Counted from the stretch's first letter, positions 1 through 7,779 are shown. The stretch is 10,693 nt of DNA from Acidobacteriota bacterium (GCA_021802085.1 JAKAAZ010000117.1:1-10693), one strand, 5' to 3'. Numbers and translations: made by a program. The notes: generated by a model from the sequence alone, not told the origin.

Positions 1-364
1 CGCGGTCCGTCCGCCTTTCAAGTCCCAATGCTCCTATATCATTCCCGCATTGCGTTTATCGCAATTGTATCCATCCGTCGCGTTTCGCTCATCGCCGGCG
101 GGGAATTGTATTCTCGCATGTGCAGCAAGACCAACAAGGAGTGGGCCTCCGCTCCGGCGGACCGGCCTCCATCCGGGCTGCTGAAAACTTAGAGGCCAGA
201 TCCAAAAAGTGATCCAGTGCCGGGAACAAATCGGGAGGCGACGCCTGCGATGTGTCGCGAACGGACTGACGAACGTCGCCTAGATTCCTGTTGCGATGCG
301 AATGGGAACGCGGTAAATTTGACATTCCCCGGTTCGATTCGGTTTCGCGCGACGAGGTTCTCGC
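1..364. other. Leader region with no supported gene
   Basis: I see no gene I can defend here. Open frames on both strands lack family resemblance or a convincing ribosome binding site. Two small elements are visible. One is an inverted repeat ATTGCG-TTTAT-CGCAAT at 49-65. The other is a consensus-like TTGACA at 319-324, 40 bases before the hydrolase start, but it has no good -10 hexamer at 16-18 bases spacing. The stretch probably holds the promoter of the hydrolase gene; that is inferred from position only. Confidence 0.45.
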
Positions 365-1837
365 ATGTCCGATCAGGATTTCAAAGCCACTCCACGCTCA
401 GCGAAGTTTCACTACGGCAAAGCAGCAACTCCGGAGACAACGCACGTTTCGGTACGACTGGGACTGGTATCGGAGGACGGCCAGCGGGTTTCGCCGGAGA
501 CGACGGAACGCCCCGTACCGGTGGCCCTGCTGGTGTGCCACGGCATGGGCGAGCAGGTGCGGTTCGAGACCGTCGGCCAGATTGCGGCGTCAGTACTGAA
601 GGAAGCTGCGGCTCAGGGCTGCACTGTGACCCAGTCCGGGGTGAATCTTTCGTTCCAGAACGAGAGTTTTCTGGCGAGGGCAGAACTCAACTGGACGACG
701 CCGCAGGGGAAGCCGCACTCCGTGCATGTGTACGAGGCTTACTGGGCGCCGGTTACGGAAGGTCAAGTGACCTATTGGGAGACAATTAAGTTCCTCTTCT
801 CGGCGGCGTGGAAAGGCTGGAGGTCTTCGAAATTCTTCGAGCCCTGCGTTTTCCAGCGGTACCTGTTCGACAAACTTCGCGACATGACGATTTACTCCAG
901 CACGAAAGCGGCGCTGATGTTTGTGGCGCTCTTTCTGGCCGCCCAGGTCGTGGCGATCGCGGTTGTTCTGGCGAAGCTCGCCGACCAGGTAAAGCAGTTG
1001 GAGACCGCCCATTTTGCGATCAAGCAGGTGGTACAGATTCTGCTGCCCGGGGTCCATGTGCTACGGTCTTCGGTTACTAGCCCAGAGCAGAAAATACTGG
1101 TGGCGCTCGCTCTTCTCGGCTGGTACTTACTGGTGGCCGAGATTCTCGCGGCTCGCTACTTTCTTATTCAATATGTCGGGGATGTGGCGGCGTATATCTC
1201 GCCGTACAAGGCTTCTAAGTTCGAAGATATCCGCAACAAGATCCAGGCGATCGGGCTGGATATAGCGAAGGTGATCTATGGGTTTGAGAATACGACGGTC
1301 GTGCCGGAGTATGAGCGAGTCGTGTTTGCGGGACACTCACTCGGATCGGTGCTGGCGTACGACACGTTGAACGCGGTAATCAATCTCGATCTGACTTCAG
1401 CGACGCCGGGATCGAAGCGTGTGGTCGAGCGGACGCAGAAGCTGATCACGTTCGGTTCGCCGCTGGACAAGACTGCGTTTCTGTTTCGTAACCAGTCGAA
1501 CCATGTGAAGGACCCGCTTCGAGAGCAGATGGTGAGTGCCTTTCAGCCGTTGATTCTGGACTATACAGCTTTCAGGAAGCCGCATTTCTGGACGAATCTG
1601 TGGTCTCCGCTGGATGTGATCTCGGGAAGCCTTGAGTACTACGATGTGCCTGTGCTGGAGCCAGGTGCGGTCTTGGATCCGGCGGATCCGTTGGGCGCGA
1701 ATTATCCGAGGGCAAGCAATGACCCTCGACGGGTTGAGAATTTGAAGGACCCAGCAGCAACGATTCCGCTTGCCGCGCATGTGCAGTACTGGAAGGGGGA
1801 TTTGCTGGCGAAGACCCTGTATGCGGCGGTCCGGTAG
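365..1837 (+). CDS. Membrane-associated alpha/beta hydrolase (lipase/esterase-like), 490 aa
   Basis: Probable serine hydrolase of the alpha/beta fold; the substrate is unknown. An early VCHGMGEQ segment near residues 57-64 follows a hydrophobic strand and fits the oxyanion-loop position. The nucleophile elbow is GHSLGS with Ser325. Downstream, WSPLD carries Asp417 and AAHVQYW carries His472, so the order Ser-Asp-His is correct for the fold. Between the oxyanion motif and the nucleophile lie two strongly hydrophobic segments, about 180-203 and 244-266. They would tether the enzyme to the membrane as a helical hairpin with both catalytic halves on the same side. There is no signal peptide. The start is ATG at 365, preceded by GAGG at 354-357 with 7 bases spacing. 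It is transcribed alone and converges on the minus-strand genes to its right. Catalytic Asp and His are assigned by position and motif, not by alignment. A lipase, esterase or acyltransferase role are all possible. Confidence 0.85.
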   Translation: MSDQDFKATPRSAKFHYGKAATPETTHVSVRLGLVSEDGQRVSPETTERPVPVALLVCHGMGEQVRFETVGQIAASVLKEAAAQGCTVTQSGVNLSFQNESFLARAELNWTTPQGKPHSVHVYEAYWAPVTEGQVTYWETIKFLFSAAWKGWRSSKFFEPCVFQRYLFDKLRDMTIYSSTKAALMFVALFLAAQVVAIAVVLAKLADQVKQLETAHFAIKQVVQILLPGVHVLRSSVTSPEQKILVALALLGWYLLVAEILAARYFLIQYVGDVAAYISPYKASKFEDIRNKIQAIGLDIAKVIYGFENTTVVPEYERVVFAGHSLGSVLAYDTLNAVINLDLTSATPGSKRVVERTQKLITFGSPLDKTAFLFRNQSNHVKDPLREQMVSAFQPLILDYTAFRKPHFWTNLWSPLDVISGSLEYYDVPVLEPGAVLDPADPLGANYPRASNDPRRVENLKDPAATIPLAAHVQYWKGDLLAKTLYAAVR

Positions 1838-1873
1838 GCAGCGGGTCGAGTTGAAATCTCCGGTGCTTCAGGC

Positions 1874-1906
1874 GCGAGTTTGGGATTCGCGCGCGGACCA
1901 ACTCGC
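1874..1906. terminator. Possible hairpin between convergent genes
   Basis: GCGAGTT at 1874-1880 pairs with AACTCGC at 1900-1906 around a 19-base GC-rich loop. It lies 37 bases after the hydrolase stop, in the gap between two convergent genes, where a terminator would be expected. No T-run follows on either strand, so factor-independent termination is not supported by the sequence. Confidence is low. Confidence 0.2.
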
Positions 1907-1989
1907 ATCGACATACGCGTTGCCGCAAGCGCAGCTTTGCCGACCACCTGGAGAGTTACATTTTGGAGTCAGAGAGTATTGTCCGAAGA

Positions 1990-2235
1990 CTACACTCTCA
2001 CCAGCAGCGGAACCGCCGCCAGCGATGCGACGTCCCGCCCATCCACCAGGGCCCGCGATCCGCAGCCATCGAACCGGTACACCATTCCAGTTCCTGCTCC
2101 CACAGCGGTAAGCCGCGTACGGCCTGTGTACTGAAACAAGGCGGAGTTGTAGACGGATGGATCCACACGAACGGCGCCAGCGTGGGCCTGAGGGTCCTGA
2201 GTTAGTAGTCTTCTTCCATTTCCGCAACACGACAT
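1990..2235 (-). CDS. Small hypothetical protein, phage-like, 81 aa
   Basis: Unassigned small protein. The C-terminal half reads as a compact beta-rich unit: TGRTRLTAVGAGTGMVYRF, then a glycine-containing turn, then LVDGRDVASLAAVPLLVRV. From memory this resembles short proteins encoded beside phage or prophage structural genes, but I could not test that. The chosen ATG at 2235 has AGGAG about 8 bases upstream. That ribosome binding site lies inside the 3' end of the DUF1360 gene, so the two coding regions overlap by 34 bases in different frames, which suggests translational coupling. A later GTG is an alternative start. Coding character is much better in the last ~60 residues than in the first ~20. 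Confidence 0.55.
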   Translation of the reverse strand: MSCCGNGRRLLTQDPQAHAGAVRVDPSVYNSALFQYTGRTRLTAVGAGTGMVYRFDGCGSRALVDGRDVASLAAVPLLVRV

Positions 2236-2561
2236 GTCGACATCTCCTCTTGAGTTGGTTCTTCGTAGAACCAAGCGCCTTCCGGTTCTTCCTCGGCAAG
2301 ACGGTTGGTAAGAATTGCGGCCCCGGAAAGCGCCAGCCAGAGCGTTAGTCTTTCTTCCCAATGCGATGCCAGTACCATTGCGAATGGAGCGGCCACCCAC
2401 AGGCTGAGGCAATAAAAGCAGTCCGTGACGCCGGAAAGTGACATTCGCCGCAGCCAGGTTCGGCAGCGAGCAAACATTTCTAACGGACCATCCTCAGCCT
2501 GAAGCAAGTGTGTTAGCCGCCACACCGCAAGGGCAGCAATTGCAATTCGTAGAGCCGCCAT
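2202..2561 (-). CDS. DUF1360-like small membrane protein, 119 aa
   Basis: The protein matches the pattern of the DUF1360 family as I know it. It has an N-terminal hydrophobic helix ending in WRLTHLL, an acidic EDGP segment, a basic amphipathic stretch (CRTWLRR), then the cysteine pair CFYC leading into a membrane helix (LSLWVAAPFAMVL). A last helix reads LWLALSGAAILTNRL, followed by a very acidic tail. Three membrane segments are likely. The family's function is unknown; members occur in bacterial and phage genomes. The start is ATG at 2561 with GAGG five bases upstream. Its end overlaps the start of the 81-aa gene, so the two are probably one transcription unit. A perfect palindrome sits just upstream, between this gene and the 710-aa gene. 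Confidence 0.75.
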   Translation of the reverse strand: MAALRIAIAALAVWRLTHLLQAEDGPLEMFARCRTWLRRMSLSGVTDCFYCLSLWVAAPFAMVLASHWEERLTLWLALSGAAILTNRLAEEEPEGAWFYEEPTQEEMSTCRVAEMEEDY

Positions 2562-2576
2562 GGGAGCCTCGTGGGT

Positions 2577-2604
2577 TTCCAGCCCGGCGCGTGCCGGGCT
2601 GGAA
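2577..2604. terminator. Perfect 12-bp-stem palindrome, possible terminator or intergenic repeat
   Basis: TTCCAGCCCGGC at 2577-2588 pairs perfectly with GCCGGGCTGGAA at 2593-2604 around a 4-base loop. It lies between the stop of the 710-aa gene (2626) and the start of the DUF1360 gene (2561), both on the minus strand. Position and stability suit a transcription terminator or attenuator, though no T-run follows on the minus strand. It could equally be a member of a dispersed palindromic repeat family. Confidence 0.55.
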
Positions 2605-2625
2605 TGTTAGTTGGCAATGGAACAT

Positions 2626-4758
2626 CTACAGCGAGCTCAGCAGGCAGAAGCCGACCGAGGCGGGCATGTAGTTGTGCGAGTTAGGTGAGCTGTCCACAAT
2701 GCTGCGGTCCCACACGTTCAATTGAACTACATAGCCGCACGGTGGCAGCGACGATGTGTCGAGCGTCCATGCGTTGCCCGCAGAAGGCAGCGACGCCGTC
2801 GGCACAGTTCCGCTGGAAGGCGAGACCGGTCCGGCATACGGTTCCGAGCCCATGCTGAATGATCCAAAGTGGATGTCATAGGCGACATAGTGTCCATTCA
2901 ACACGGTGCCCACAGCAAACCGACTGCAATCCAGGTTGTTGTCCAGATGCACAACTGCCTGCGGCGCCGTGTTGTCGAGCTGGATCAAGTGCGTATCCGG
3001 CAGCGACCCAGAGATAGGATTATCCGACATATCGGCGATTTGCAGCGTGATCTGCCACAGGTCGTCGCCGCTGGTATCCCACTCGCCCAGCAATGAGTCG
3101 ATGTTTAGGGTGGGATCCACATAAGTAAAGTACCCACTCGGATCGGGCGAGCTTGTGTAGGTGGTCCCGTCCCAACGGGTCAGCAACAACGGAGTCATGA
3201 GCGTGATCGGTGCGCCGCCGCCCGTGTCCTGCACAGTCAGCTTGTACTTGTACCCCACAAACAGTTCTCCCTGCACGGACACTTTGCCGCCGAACGGGCA
3301 CGCGCGTCCAAGAGAGTCGGCCGCCGTGTTCGTCAGGGCAAAGACTGCGTTCCAGGTCGTCAGGCCCGTGGTGCTGTCGATCATGCTGGTTGGGATTCCA
3401 CCGAGAATGCTGATGGTGGGCGTCAGGTAGTTCGGCTGCGAGCCTGGCTGGATCTGCACGTGAGCATCCAGCAGATTGCCCCAGTATGTCAACGCGTTCG
3501 GATCGGTCGTCGAGGGTGGAGTTGCCCACGATAGTACCGCCCGGACACGGCCGATCTTGGGCGTGTTGCACGGATTGCGGTGGTTGCTCAAGTTCACCGG
3601 CAGCACAGCGGAATATACGAGCCCACCTGCCGGAATACTGGCGATGTCATGCACTTGCACTCCCACCGTTCCCAGGTAGCTGTATTCGCAGGTGTTGTCC
3701 CAGTCCGCCCAGAACGCCACATATTCTGTGCTGCCGGCGGTGCACAGTCCTCCGCCGTAACCGGAGGGCCGTTTGATCAGGAAAGTCGCGACCAGTCGCT
3801 CCAGACCGTAGCCGCCTTCGAGTCCCAGGCATTCCAACTGTTCGTAGCTTACGTCGGCGTTAACTTCGCCCAACGAAGCGAGCGCCGACTGCCAGTTGAG
3901 TCCCTGGTTTTTCCATTCCGCAATGTTCAGTTCAATCGCCGTGGGATCGGCCGCCTTCGCATTCAGCGCCTGCTGTAATTGCGCAAAACCAAAGCGGTGG
4001 GACGGCACTGCGCTTTCCGCCGCGCTGGTTTTTTTTGCCGTCTGCGGTTGATATAACTTCGCGAGTTGCGTGAGTGACAGCGGACTGGGGTCGGGCAGCG
4101 GAATCGGAATCTGCAGCGCCTGCTCAATCTCTTCTGGCGGCAGAACCTGCTTCACCGCCTCGTTGACGTTTGCTGCAATTTCCTTCAGGAAAATTGGCCG
4201 GGGACGTATCTGAATCTGCGCATCCAGAGTATTGCCCCATACCGGCGTATAGGTTGGATCACCCGCCGTCGGGATCGCATTCCAGGACAGAATCGCGCGT
4301 GCCTTTGGCAGTACTGGAAAGAAGCACCAATTCGCCTGCGGCGTCAGTTGCACCGAGGCCGCGTAGCTGAGCGGCTTTTCTGGATCCTTGTGGCAGTCGT
4401 TCTGTTCCGGAATATCGTGCACATTGACAGCCGCCAGGCCAGCATCTTCCCATCCCGAACCATAATCCACAAAAAATCGCACATACTCGAACGATCCGTT
4501 CTGACAAAGCGAGCCGTTGTATCCATAGGACTGATTGACCTGCACCACCGCTTCCAGCAAGTTGGTGAGCGGGTTGAAGCCAAGGCACGTCACCTGTTCG
4601 TAAAACTCGTCGTTCGCGATCGAGACAACAGGTTGGAATTCGCTGTCCTTCAGGTTACCGAAGTAGTTCGGATTGCCCGCAAGCAGTTCAAAGAAGTTAA
4701 GCCTGTGCGTCTTCACCGCCTCGAGTGCCGCCGTCTCATTGTTCGTGGATTTCGCCAT
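2626..4758 (-). CDS. Hypothetical 710-aa protein with two tandem copies of a beta-rich domain
   Basis: I cannot assign a function. Two regions are clear copies of one domain. Copy 1 spans about residues 50-186 and copy 2 about 302-438. Shared landmarks are EQ(V/L)xCLG, SGY/YGYxGxLCxxGSxEYVxF, VHDI, RAxLSW, and a final WGNxLDAxxQIxP. Conserved Cys58, Cys85, Cys310 and Cys339 occupy equivalent places. The linker at 190-240 is proline-rich (LQIPIPLPDPSPLSL). Residues 440-710 form a different, probably all-beta, Ig-like region ending in CLLSSL. No signal peptide or membrane helix is visible. The start was set at ATG 4758, not the longer frame, because AAGGAG lies six bases upstream of it. A 7-bp hairpin lies directly upstream of that ribosome binding site. 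I recall similar hypothetical proteins in Acidobacteria and other soil bacteria, none with a known role. Confidence 0.85.
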   Translation of the reverse strand: MAKSTNNETAALEAVKTHRLNFFELLAGNPNYFGNLKDSEFQPVVSIANDEFYEQVTCLGFNPLTNLLEAVVQVNQSYGYNGSLCQNGSFEYVRFFVDYGSGWEDAGLAAVNVHDIPEQNDCHKDPEKPLSYAASVQLTPQANWCFFPVLPKARAILSWNAIPTAGDPTYTPVWGNTLDAQIQIRPRPIFLKEIAANVNEAVKQVLPPEEIEQALQIPIPLPDPSPLSLTQLAKLYQPQTAKKTSAAESAVPSHRFGFAQLQQALNAKAADPTAIELNIAEWKNQGLNWQSALASLGEVNADVSYEQLECLGLEGGYGLERLVATFLIKRPSGYGGGLCTAGSTEYVAFWADWDNTCEYSYLGTVGVQVHDIASIPAGGLVYSAVLPVNLSNHRNPCNTPKIGRVRAVLSWATPPSTTDPNALTYWGNLLDAHVQIQPGSQPNYLTPTISILGGIPTSMIDSTTGLTTWNAVFALTNTAADSLGRACPFGGKVSVQGELFVGYKYKLTVQDTGGGAPITLMTPLLLTRWDGTTYTSSPDPSGYFTYVDPTLNIDSLLGEWDTSGDDLWQITLQIADMSDNPISGSLPDTHLIQLDNTAPQAVVHLDNNLDCSRFAVGTVLNGHYVAYDIHFGSFSMGSEPYAGPVSPSSGTVPTASLPSAGNAWTLDTSSLPPCGYVVQLNVWDRSIVDSSPNSHNYMPASVGFCLLSSL

Positions 4759-4773
4759 TTCCTTCTCCTTGTG

Positions 4774-4791
4774 CGCCGGTAAAAACCGGCG
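4774..4791. repeat. Hairpin at the group II-like boundary and upstream of the 710-aa gene
   Basis: CGCCGGT at 4774-4780 pairs perfectly with ACCGGCG at 4785-4791 around an AAAA loop. On the plus strand it follows GTGCG and would be the first stem of the intron remnant. On the minus strand it ends a few bases before the AAGGAG ribosome binding site of the 710-aa gene, so it would also fold in that mRNA's 5' leader. Which role matters cannot be told from sequence. Confidence 0.5.
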
Positions 4792-4840
4792 AGGTGTAGT
4801 GAATGAAAGAGTCATACGGTAAAGAGCCAGCGACCCCTAC

Positions 4841-4863
4841 CGGCCCCGAGTCATGCGGGGCCG
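4841..4863 (+). repeat. GC-rich inverted repeat within the intron remnant
   Basis: CGGCCCCG at 4841-4848 pairs with CGGGGCCG at 4856-4863 around a 7-base loop, AGTCATG. It falls exactly in the part whose pseudo-translation gives the GPESC motif, so it is best read as an RNA stem of the intron's 5' domain and not as a terminator. No T-run follows. Confidence 0.45.
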
Positions 4864-5070
4864 CCCGCAAGGGCGTCGCCGAAGCGTTGACAGAGGAACG
4901 TGCGGTAGCCACATCAACGTTGCGATCTGGCGTGAACCCGGACCGTACGAATCGTCAGCAGAACCCCGTCCATAACAATGGTGCAAAAACATCGCCGCGC
5001 GTTTCACTCACAAGGGATAATTCTTCCGATCGCGCCTGGGGAACATACCGGAATGGATTGCGGGATGATT

Positions 5071-5235
5071 GTAGGGTCGCTTCGAGGAAGTCGCGGGTAT
5101 GCAGTGTGAGCGCGTGCGGGTCCGGCTATACCTGCAAGAGCGGCGAGTGCGCGATGGAGAAGATGCTTCCTGCTGCCTTACTCTTTCAGCAAATGATTGG
5201 CCCGTGCACGGGACGATGTTCCTCAGTGGACATGC
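5071..5235. other. Spacer between the intron remnant and the CHAT gene 3' end
   Basis: No gene is supported. The only small feature is a perfect 12-base palindrome, CCCGTGCACGGG, at 5201-5212, about 24 bases beyond the CHAT stop codon. It is too short, and lacks a T-run, to be called a terminator with confidence. Confidence 0.35.
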
Positions 5236-7779
5236 TTACCCACCGGCATACAGCTGAAAGGCTGCCCAGTAAAGCGGCTTACGGTAGACAGTCTGGGAAT
5301 GGATCAGCGACAGCTTTGCATCTCGGAGAGCTTTATCGGGGTCGCTACCGGCCTGGATTCCACTATAGAGCCTGTCCATCAGCATTGGTGTTGAGGCATC
5401 GCTTGCCTCCCATAATGCTCCGATCACGTTATGCGCTCCCGCGCGAAGAAATGCCCAGGACAGTCCCACGAGTCCCTCGCCGGCATAGGCGCGCAGGCCC
5501 GATCCATAACAGGCCGAGATTGTTACTAGTCGAGCGTGGAGAGGTTGGTGCACGATATCTCGCGCGTACAACCTGAAGGTGTCAGGATCCCCTGCCGATG
5601 CGGAAAGTACGACAGCGGAATCCAGGGGGCTCAAACGACTGGCGGTTCCATGCGCAACAAAATGAATGTAGGAAAAGCGATCGGGTCGAATCGCTGTATA
5701 TGCCGCGGGTACCGCATTGGCCCTCGTCAGGACGACTTCGTTATCCATCTGAAAGTGTTTTTCAACGCTTTGGATCTCTGCGGATGCGTTAAAAAGTCGT
5801 GGGTAAGCGGGTCCAGCCGGGATTGGATCACCAATCAACAACAGATTGTTTGCATTCTTTCCAGGACCGCGCGAGTCCAAACCGGAGATCAATCCTATCG
5901 CATTGGTATTCAGGACGGTGACGTCTTCAATCCAGTAGTGGAATCCGATTCGGCCCGGAACGAGAAGGGTCTCAAAATTCAACGCGTCCAGGCTTCCATC
6001 CGGGATCAGAACTACCCTTGAACCCTTGCGGATGATCGACGCGGCTGGAGCAACGATAGAGTCATAGAGATATCTTGCGTCCGCGTTTTCTTGGCGTAGC
6101 GGGTCAGTCGATCGCAGGATGGCCTGTTGATACTTCACCAGGTGAGATTCGATTTCCGATCGTCCAGGAAGAAAAAAGAGGCGAGTGCGGTTGCGATTGA
6201 TCGCCCATAAGTAAGACCTTGTGGGCCCAAGCGCATAGAACAGGATCGTTGCGTCGAGTTTACGAGCGACTACCTGTGCGCTCGTTGTCCGCTCCTGCGA
6301 CGGATGAGCCGCATTGCCTGTTAGTCCGAGGCCTTCCTGCAGCGTTCGTGCGCGACCCAGGTCAAGTAGCTGCAAGGCTTCAACCGATCTATTCGACGCT
6401 ATGAGAAATTCGGCGTAATCCTTGTACAGAGTATCGGCATTCGCAAAAAATGGAAGCTTCATCTCATCATCTTTGAGTGAGGAGCGTTGCGCTTCGAACG
6501 TAGCGATGGACTTCTTGTACCAAACCTCGGCCAATTCCGGATTGTGGTTCTGGGCATATAGCTTCGCAATCGCATTTTCCACTTCCTCGCGAAGAGACGG
6601 CATCGTAACTGGATCTCGATAGACTTGCAACAAAAGATGTCTCGCTTCAAGACCATTGTTGCGCCGAGCCGCAAGGATGCCCTGTAGAAACAAGGCGTCG
6701 ACCGCGGCGGATTGGCTGCCCCAGGAACGTGCGGCCAGGAGCGCGTCGATGCTCTGCTTCTCCGCCGAGTCGAATTGATGCCGTTGAAAGTATAGAAATC
6801 CAAGCTCTGTGTGCGTATCGGCGATCCATTCTTTGTCATTGGCTGCCTGCGCAGCCTTCAACGCTTTCCGATAATTCGACTCAGCCGCTTCCAGGTTTCC
6901 AAGTCGATAAAAAGCAAGGCCGGTATTGGTCCACCACACCAGCTGATCGTGAGCAGAGCCTAAATCCGTGGCCGCTTGTTCCGCACCCTGGAAGTCGAAC
7001 AGTGATTTCTCAAAGTCGCCTAGTTTGTAGTAGGCCCAGCCGGCATTGCCGAGAGCCAATTCCAAAGCCAACCGCGCATGAATCGATTGAGCAACCAGAG
7101 ATGCAGCGTTGAACCTGTCCAAAGCATCGCCATATTTTTCAGTGCGCAGCGCGACCGTACCTAGATTCAGAAGGTCACTTGTTTCCAGGAATTTATCTCC
7201 ATGCTGCTGGGCAAACTCCAGACTGCTTTCAAACGAATCTCTTGCATTCGCAAGCAGGTCGCGATGGACTTCAATCAGTCCCTCCGTCTGCAACACCTCT
7301 CCCTGCAATGAAGAACGGCTTACACTGGAAAGCTCTTGCGCCGCGTGGAATTCCCGATCTGCCTGTTGCGATCGATTGAGGCGGGTGTGGGCCAAACTAA
7401 GGAGTAATTGCCGTCGGATTTCCGCATCACCGACTGCGGGATAGAGCGAATGATCGCCGCTGAGCAATACGATCACATCCGGACTGTTCCCCTGGTACGT
7501 AAGGATCTCTGCTTCGAGCAGGCGAAAGTTTATATCCAATTTTGAGCTGCGTCCTGAGAAGTCTTTACGCGCTTTCTCTGCATCCTGCTGCGCCATGCCC
7601 AGATCGCCGCTCAGGAATTCCCGATAAATATTCCGGTAAACAGCATCTGGAGCCTGGTGCCTTGAAGGGTGGCATCCGAAAAGGACTACAACGGACAGCA
7701 GTGCGCCAGCTACGAAGGAGGCATGGTACTGCCGTTGATACTTACCACCGATGCACTTATTTGCGCGTGCACGTTGCAG
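5236..7779 (-). CDS. TPR-CHAT caspase-like protein with lipoprotein signal (start unresolved)
   Basis: Predicted cysteine peptidase of the CHAT (caspase/HetF-associated with TPR) family. Numbering here is from a nominal CTG at 7779 (847 aa). A hydrophobic segment ending LFGC, with Cys36 as the lipobox cysteine, follows a basic stretch, so export and lipid anchoring are likely. TPR helices occupy about 130-350 (for example ALGNAGWAYYKLGDFEKSL and NTGLAFYRLGNLEAAESNY). The CHAT domain fills about 540-847. It has the histidine motif HFVAHG (His710), the cysteine motif ISACYGSG (Cys757), and the typical ending YWAAFQLYAGG, so the catalytic dyad is intact. The start is a real problem: between ATGs at 7938 and 7929, deep inside the upstream gene, and the lipobox there is no in-frame ATG, GTG or TTG. 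The next internal ATG, at 7596, would delete the signal. The nominal CTG has no good ribosome binding site. A base error near 7710-7780 is as likely. It is the last gene of the sigma/anti-sigma cluster; partner or substrate is unknown. Confidence 0.85.
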   Translation of the reverse strand: MQRARANKCIGGKYQRQYHASFVAGALLSVVVLFGCHPSRHQAPDAVYRNIYREFLSGDLGMAQQDAEKARKDFSGRSSKLDINFRLLEAEILTYQGNSPDVIVLLSGDHSLYPAVGDAEIRRQLLLSLAHTRLNRSQQADREFHAAQELSSVSRSSLQGEVLQTEGLIEVHRDLLANARDSFESSLEFAQQHGDKFLETSDLLNLGTVALRTEKYGDALDRFNAASLVAQSIHARLALELALGNAGWAYYKLGDFEKSLFDFQGAEQAATDLGSAHDQLVWWTNTGLAFYRLGNLEAAESNYRKALKAAQAANDKEWIADTHTELGFLYFQRHQFDSAEKQSIDALLAARSWGSQSAAVDALFLQGILAARRNNGLEARHLLLQVYRDPVTMPSLREEVENAIAKLYAQNHNPELAEVWYKKSIATFEAQRSSLKDDEMKLPFFANADTLYKDYAEFLIASNRSVEALQLLDLGRARTLQEGLGLTGNAAHPSQERTTSAQVVARKLDATILFYALGPTRSYLWAINRNRTRLFFLPGRSEIESHLVKYQQAILRSTDPLRQENADARYLYDSIVAPAASIIRKGSRVVLIPDGSLDALNFETLLVPGRIGFHYWIEDVTVLNTNAIGLISGLDSRGPGKNANNLLLIGDPIPAGPAYPRLFNASAEIQSVEKHFQMDNEVVLTRANAVPAAYTAIRPDRFSYIHFVAHGTASRLSPLDSAVVLSASAGDPDTFRLYARDIVHQPLHARLVTISACYGSGLRAYAGEGLVGLSWAFLRAGAHNVIGALWEASDASTPMLMDRLYSGIQAGSDPDKALRDAKLSLIHSQTVYRKPLYWAAFQLYAGG

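Larger units (their letters stand above)
4771..5070 (+). mobile_element. 5' fragment of a group II intron (remnant, no reverse transcriptase)
   Basis: The plus strand starts with GTGCG at 4771, matching the GUGYG 5' end of group II introns, followed at once by a perfect hairpin. Next comes a stretch whose conceptual translation (from 4803) begins MKESYGKEPATPTGPESCG and continues GVAEALTEERA. I recognise this as the pseudo-protein signature (MKESxxxxxAxxTGPESC, EALTG) that annotators often call from the structured 5' RNA domain of group II introns. A second hairpin, CGGCCCCG / CGGGGCCG at 4841-4863, fits an RNA stem. Weaker resemblance (NPVHNNG, then DNSSDR) may continue to about 5070, so the right end is approximate. 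No reverse transcriptase and no domain V-like hairpin were found before the CHAT gene. The call rests on recalled similarity, so it is moderate. It should not be annotated as a 257-aa protein; its 3' half is antisense to the CHAT gene. Confidence 0.5.

Noticed and set aside
89..325. Minus-strand 78-codon frame in the leader
   Set aside because: No family resemblance, Arg/Pro/Cys-rich tail typical of a shadow frame, and no strong ribosome binding site.
327..344. GGTTCGATTC resembling a tRNA T-loop
   Set aside because: The flanking bases do not form a T stem, and no acceptor or anticodon arm can be drawn.
1868..2299. Minus-strand 143-codon frame overlapping the DUF1360 and 81-aa genes
   Set aside because: Arg/Gly/Ser-rich shadow composition; the other two frames explain the region better.
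3020..3571. Minus-strand 183-codon frame inside the 710-aa gene
   Set aside because: It is an alternative frame of a well-supported coding region, rich in Arg and His, with no folded-looking segment.
4803..5576. Plus-strand open frame of 257 codons as a protein gene
   Set aside because: Its first part matches the pseudo-translation of group II intron RNA and its second part is antisense to the CHAT domain of the gene on the other strand.
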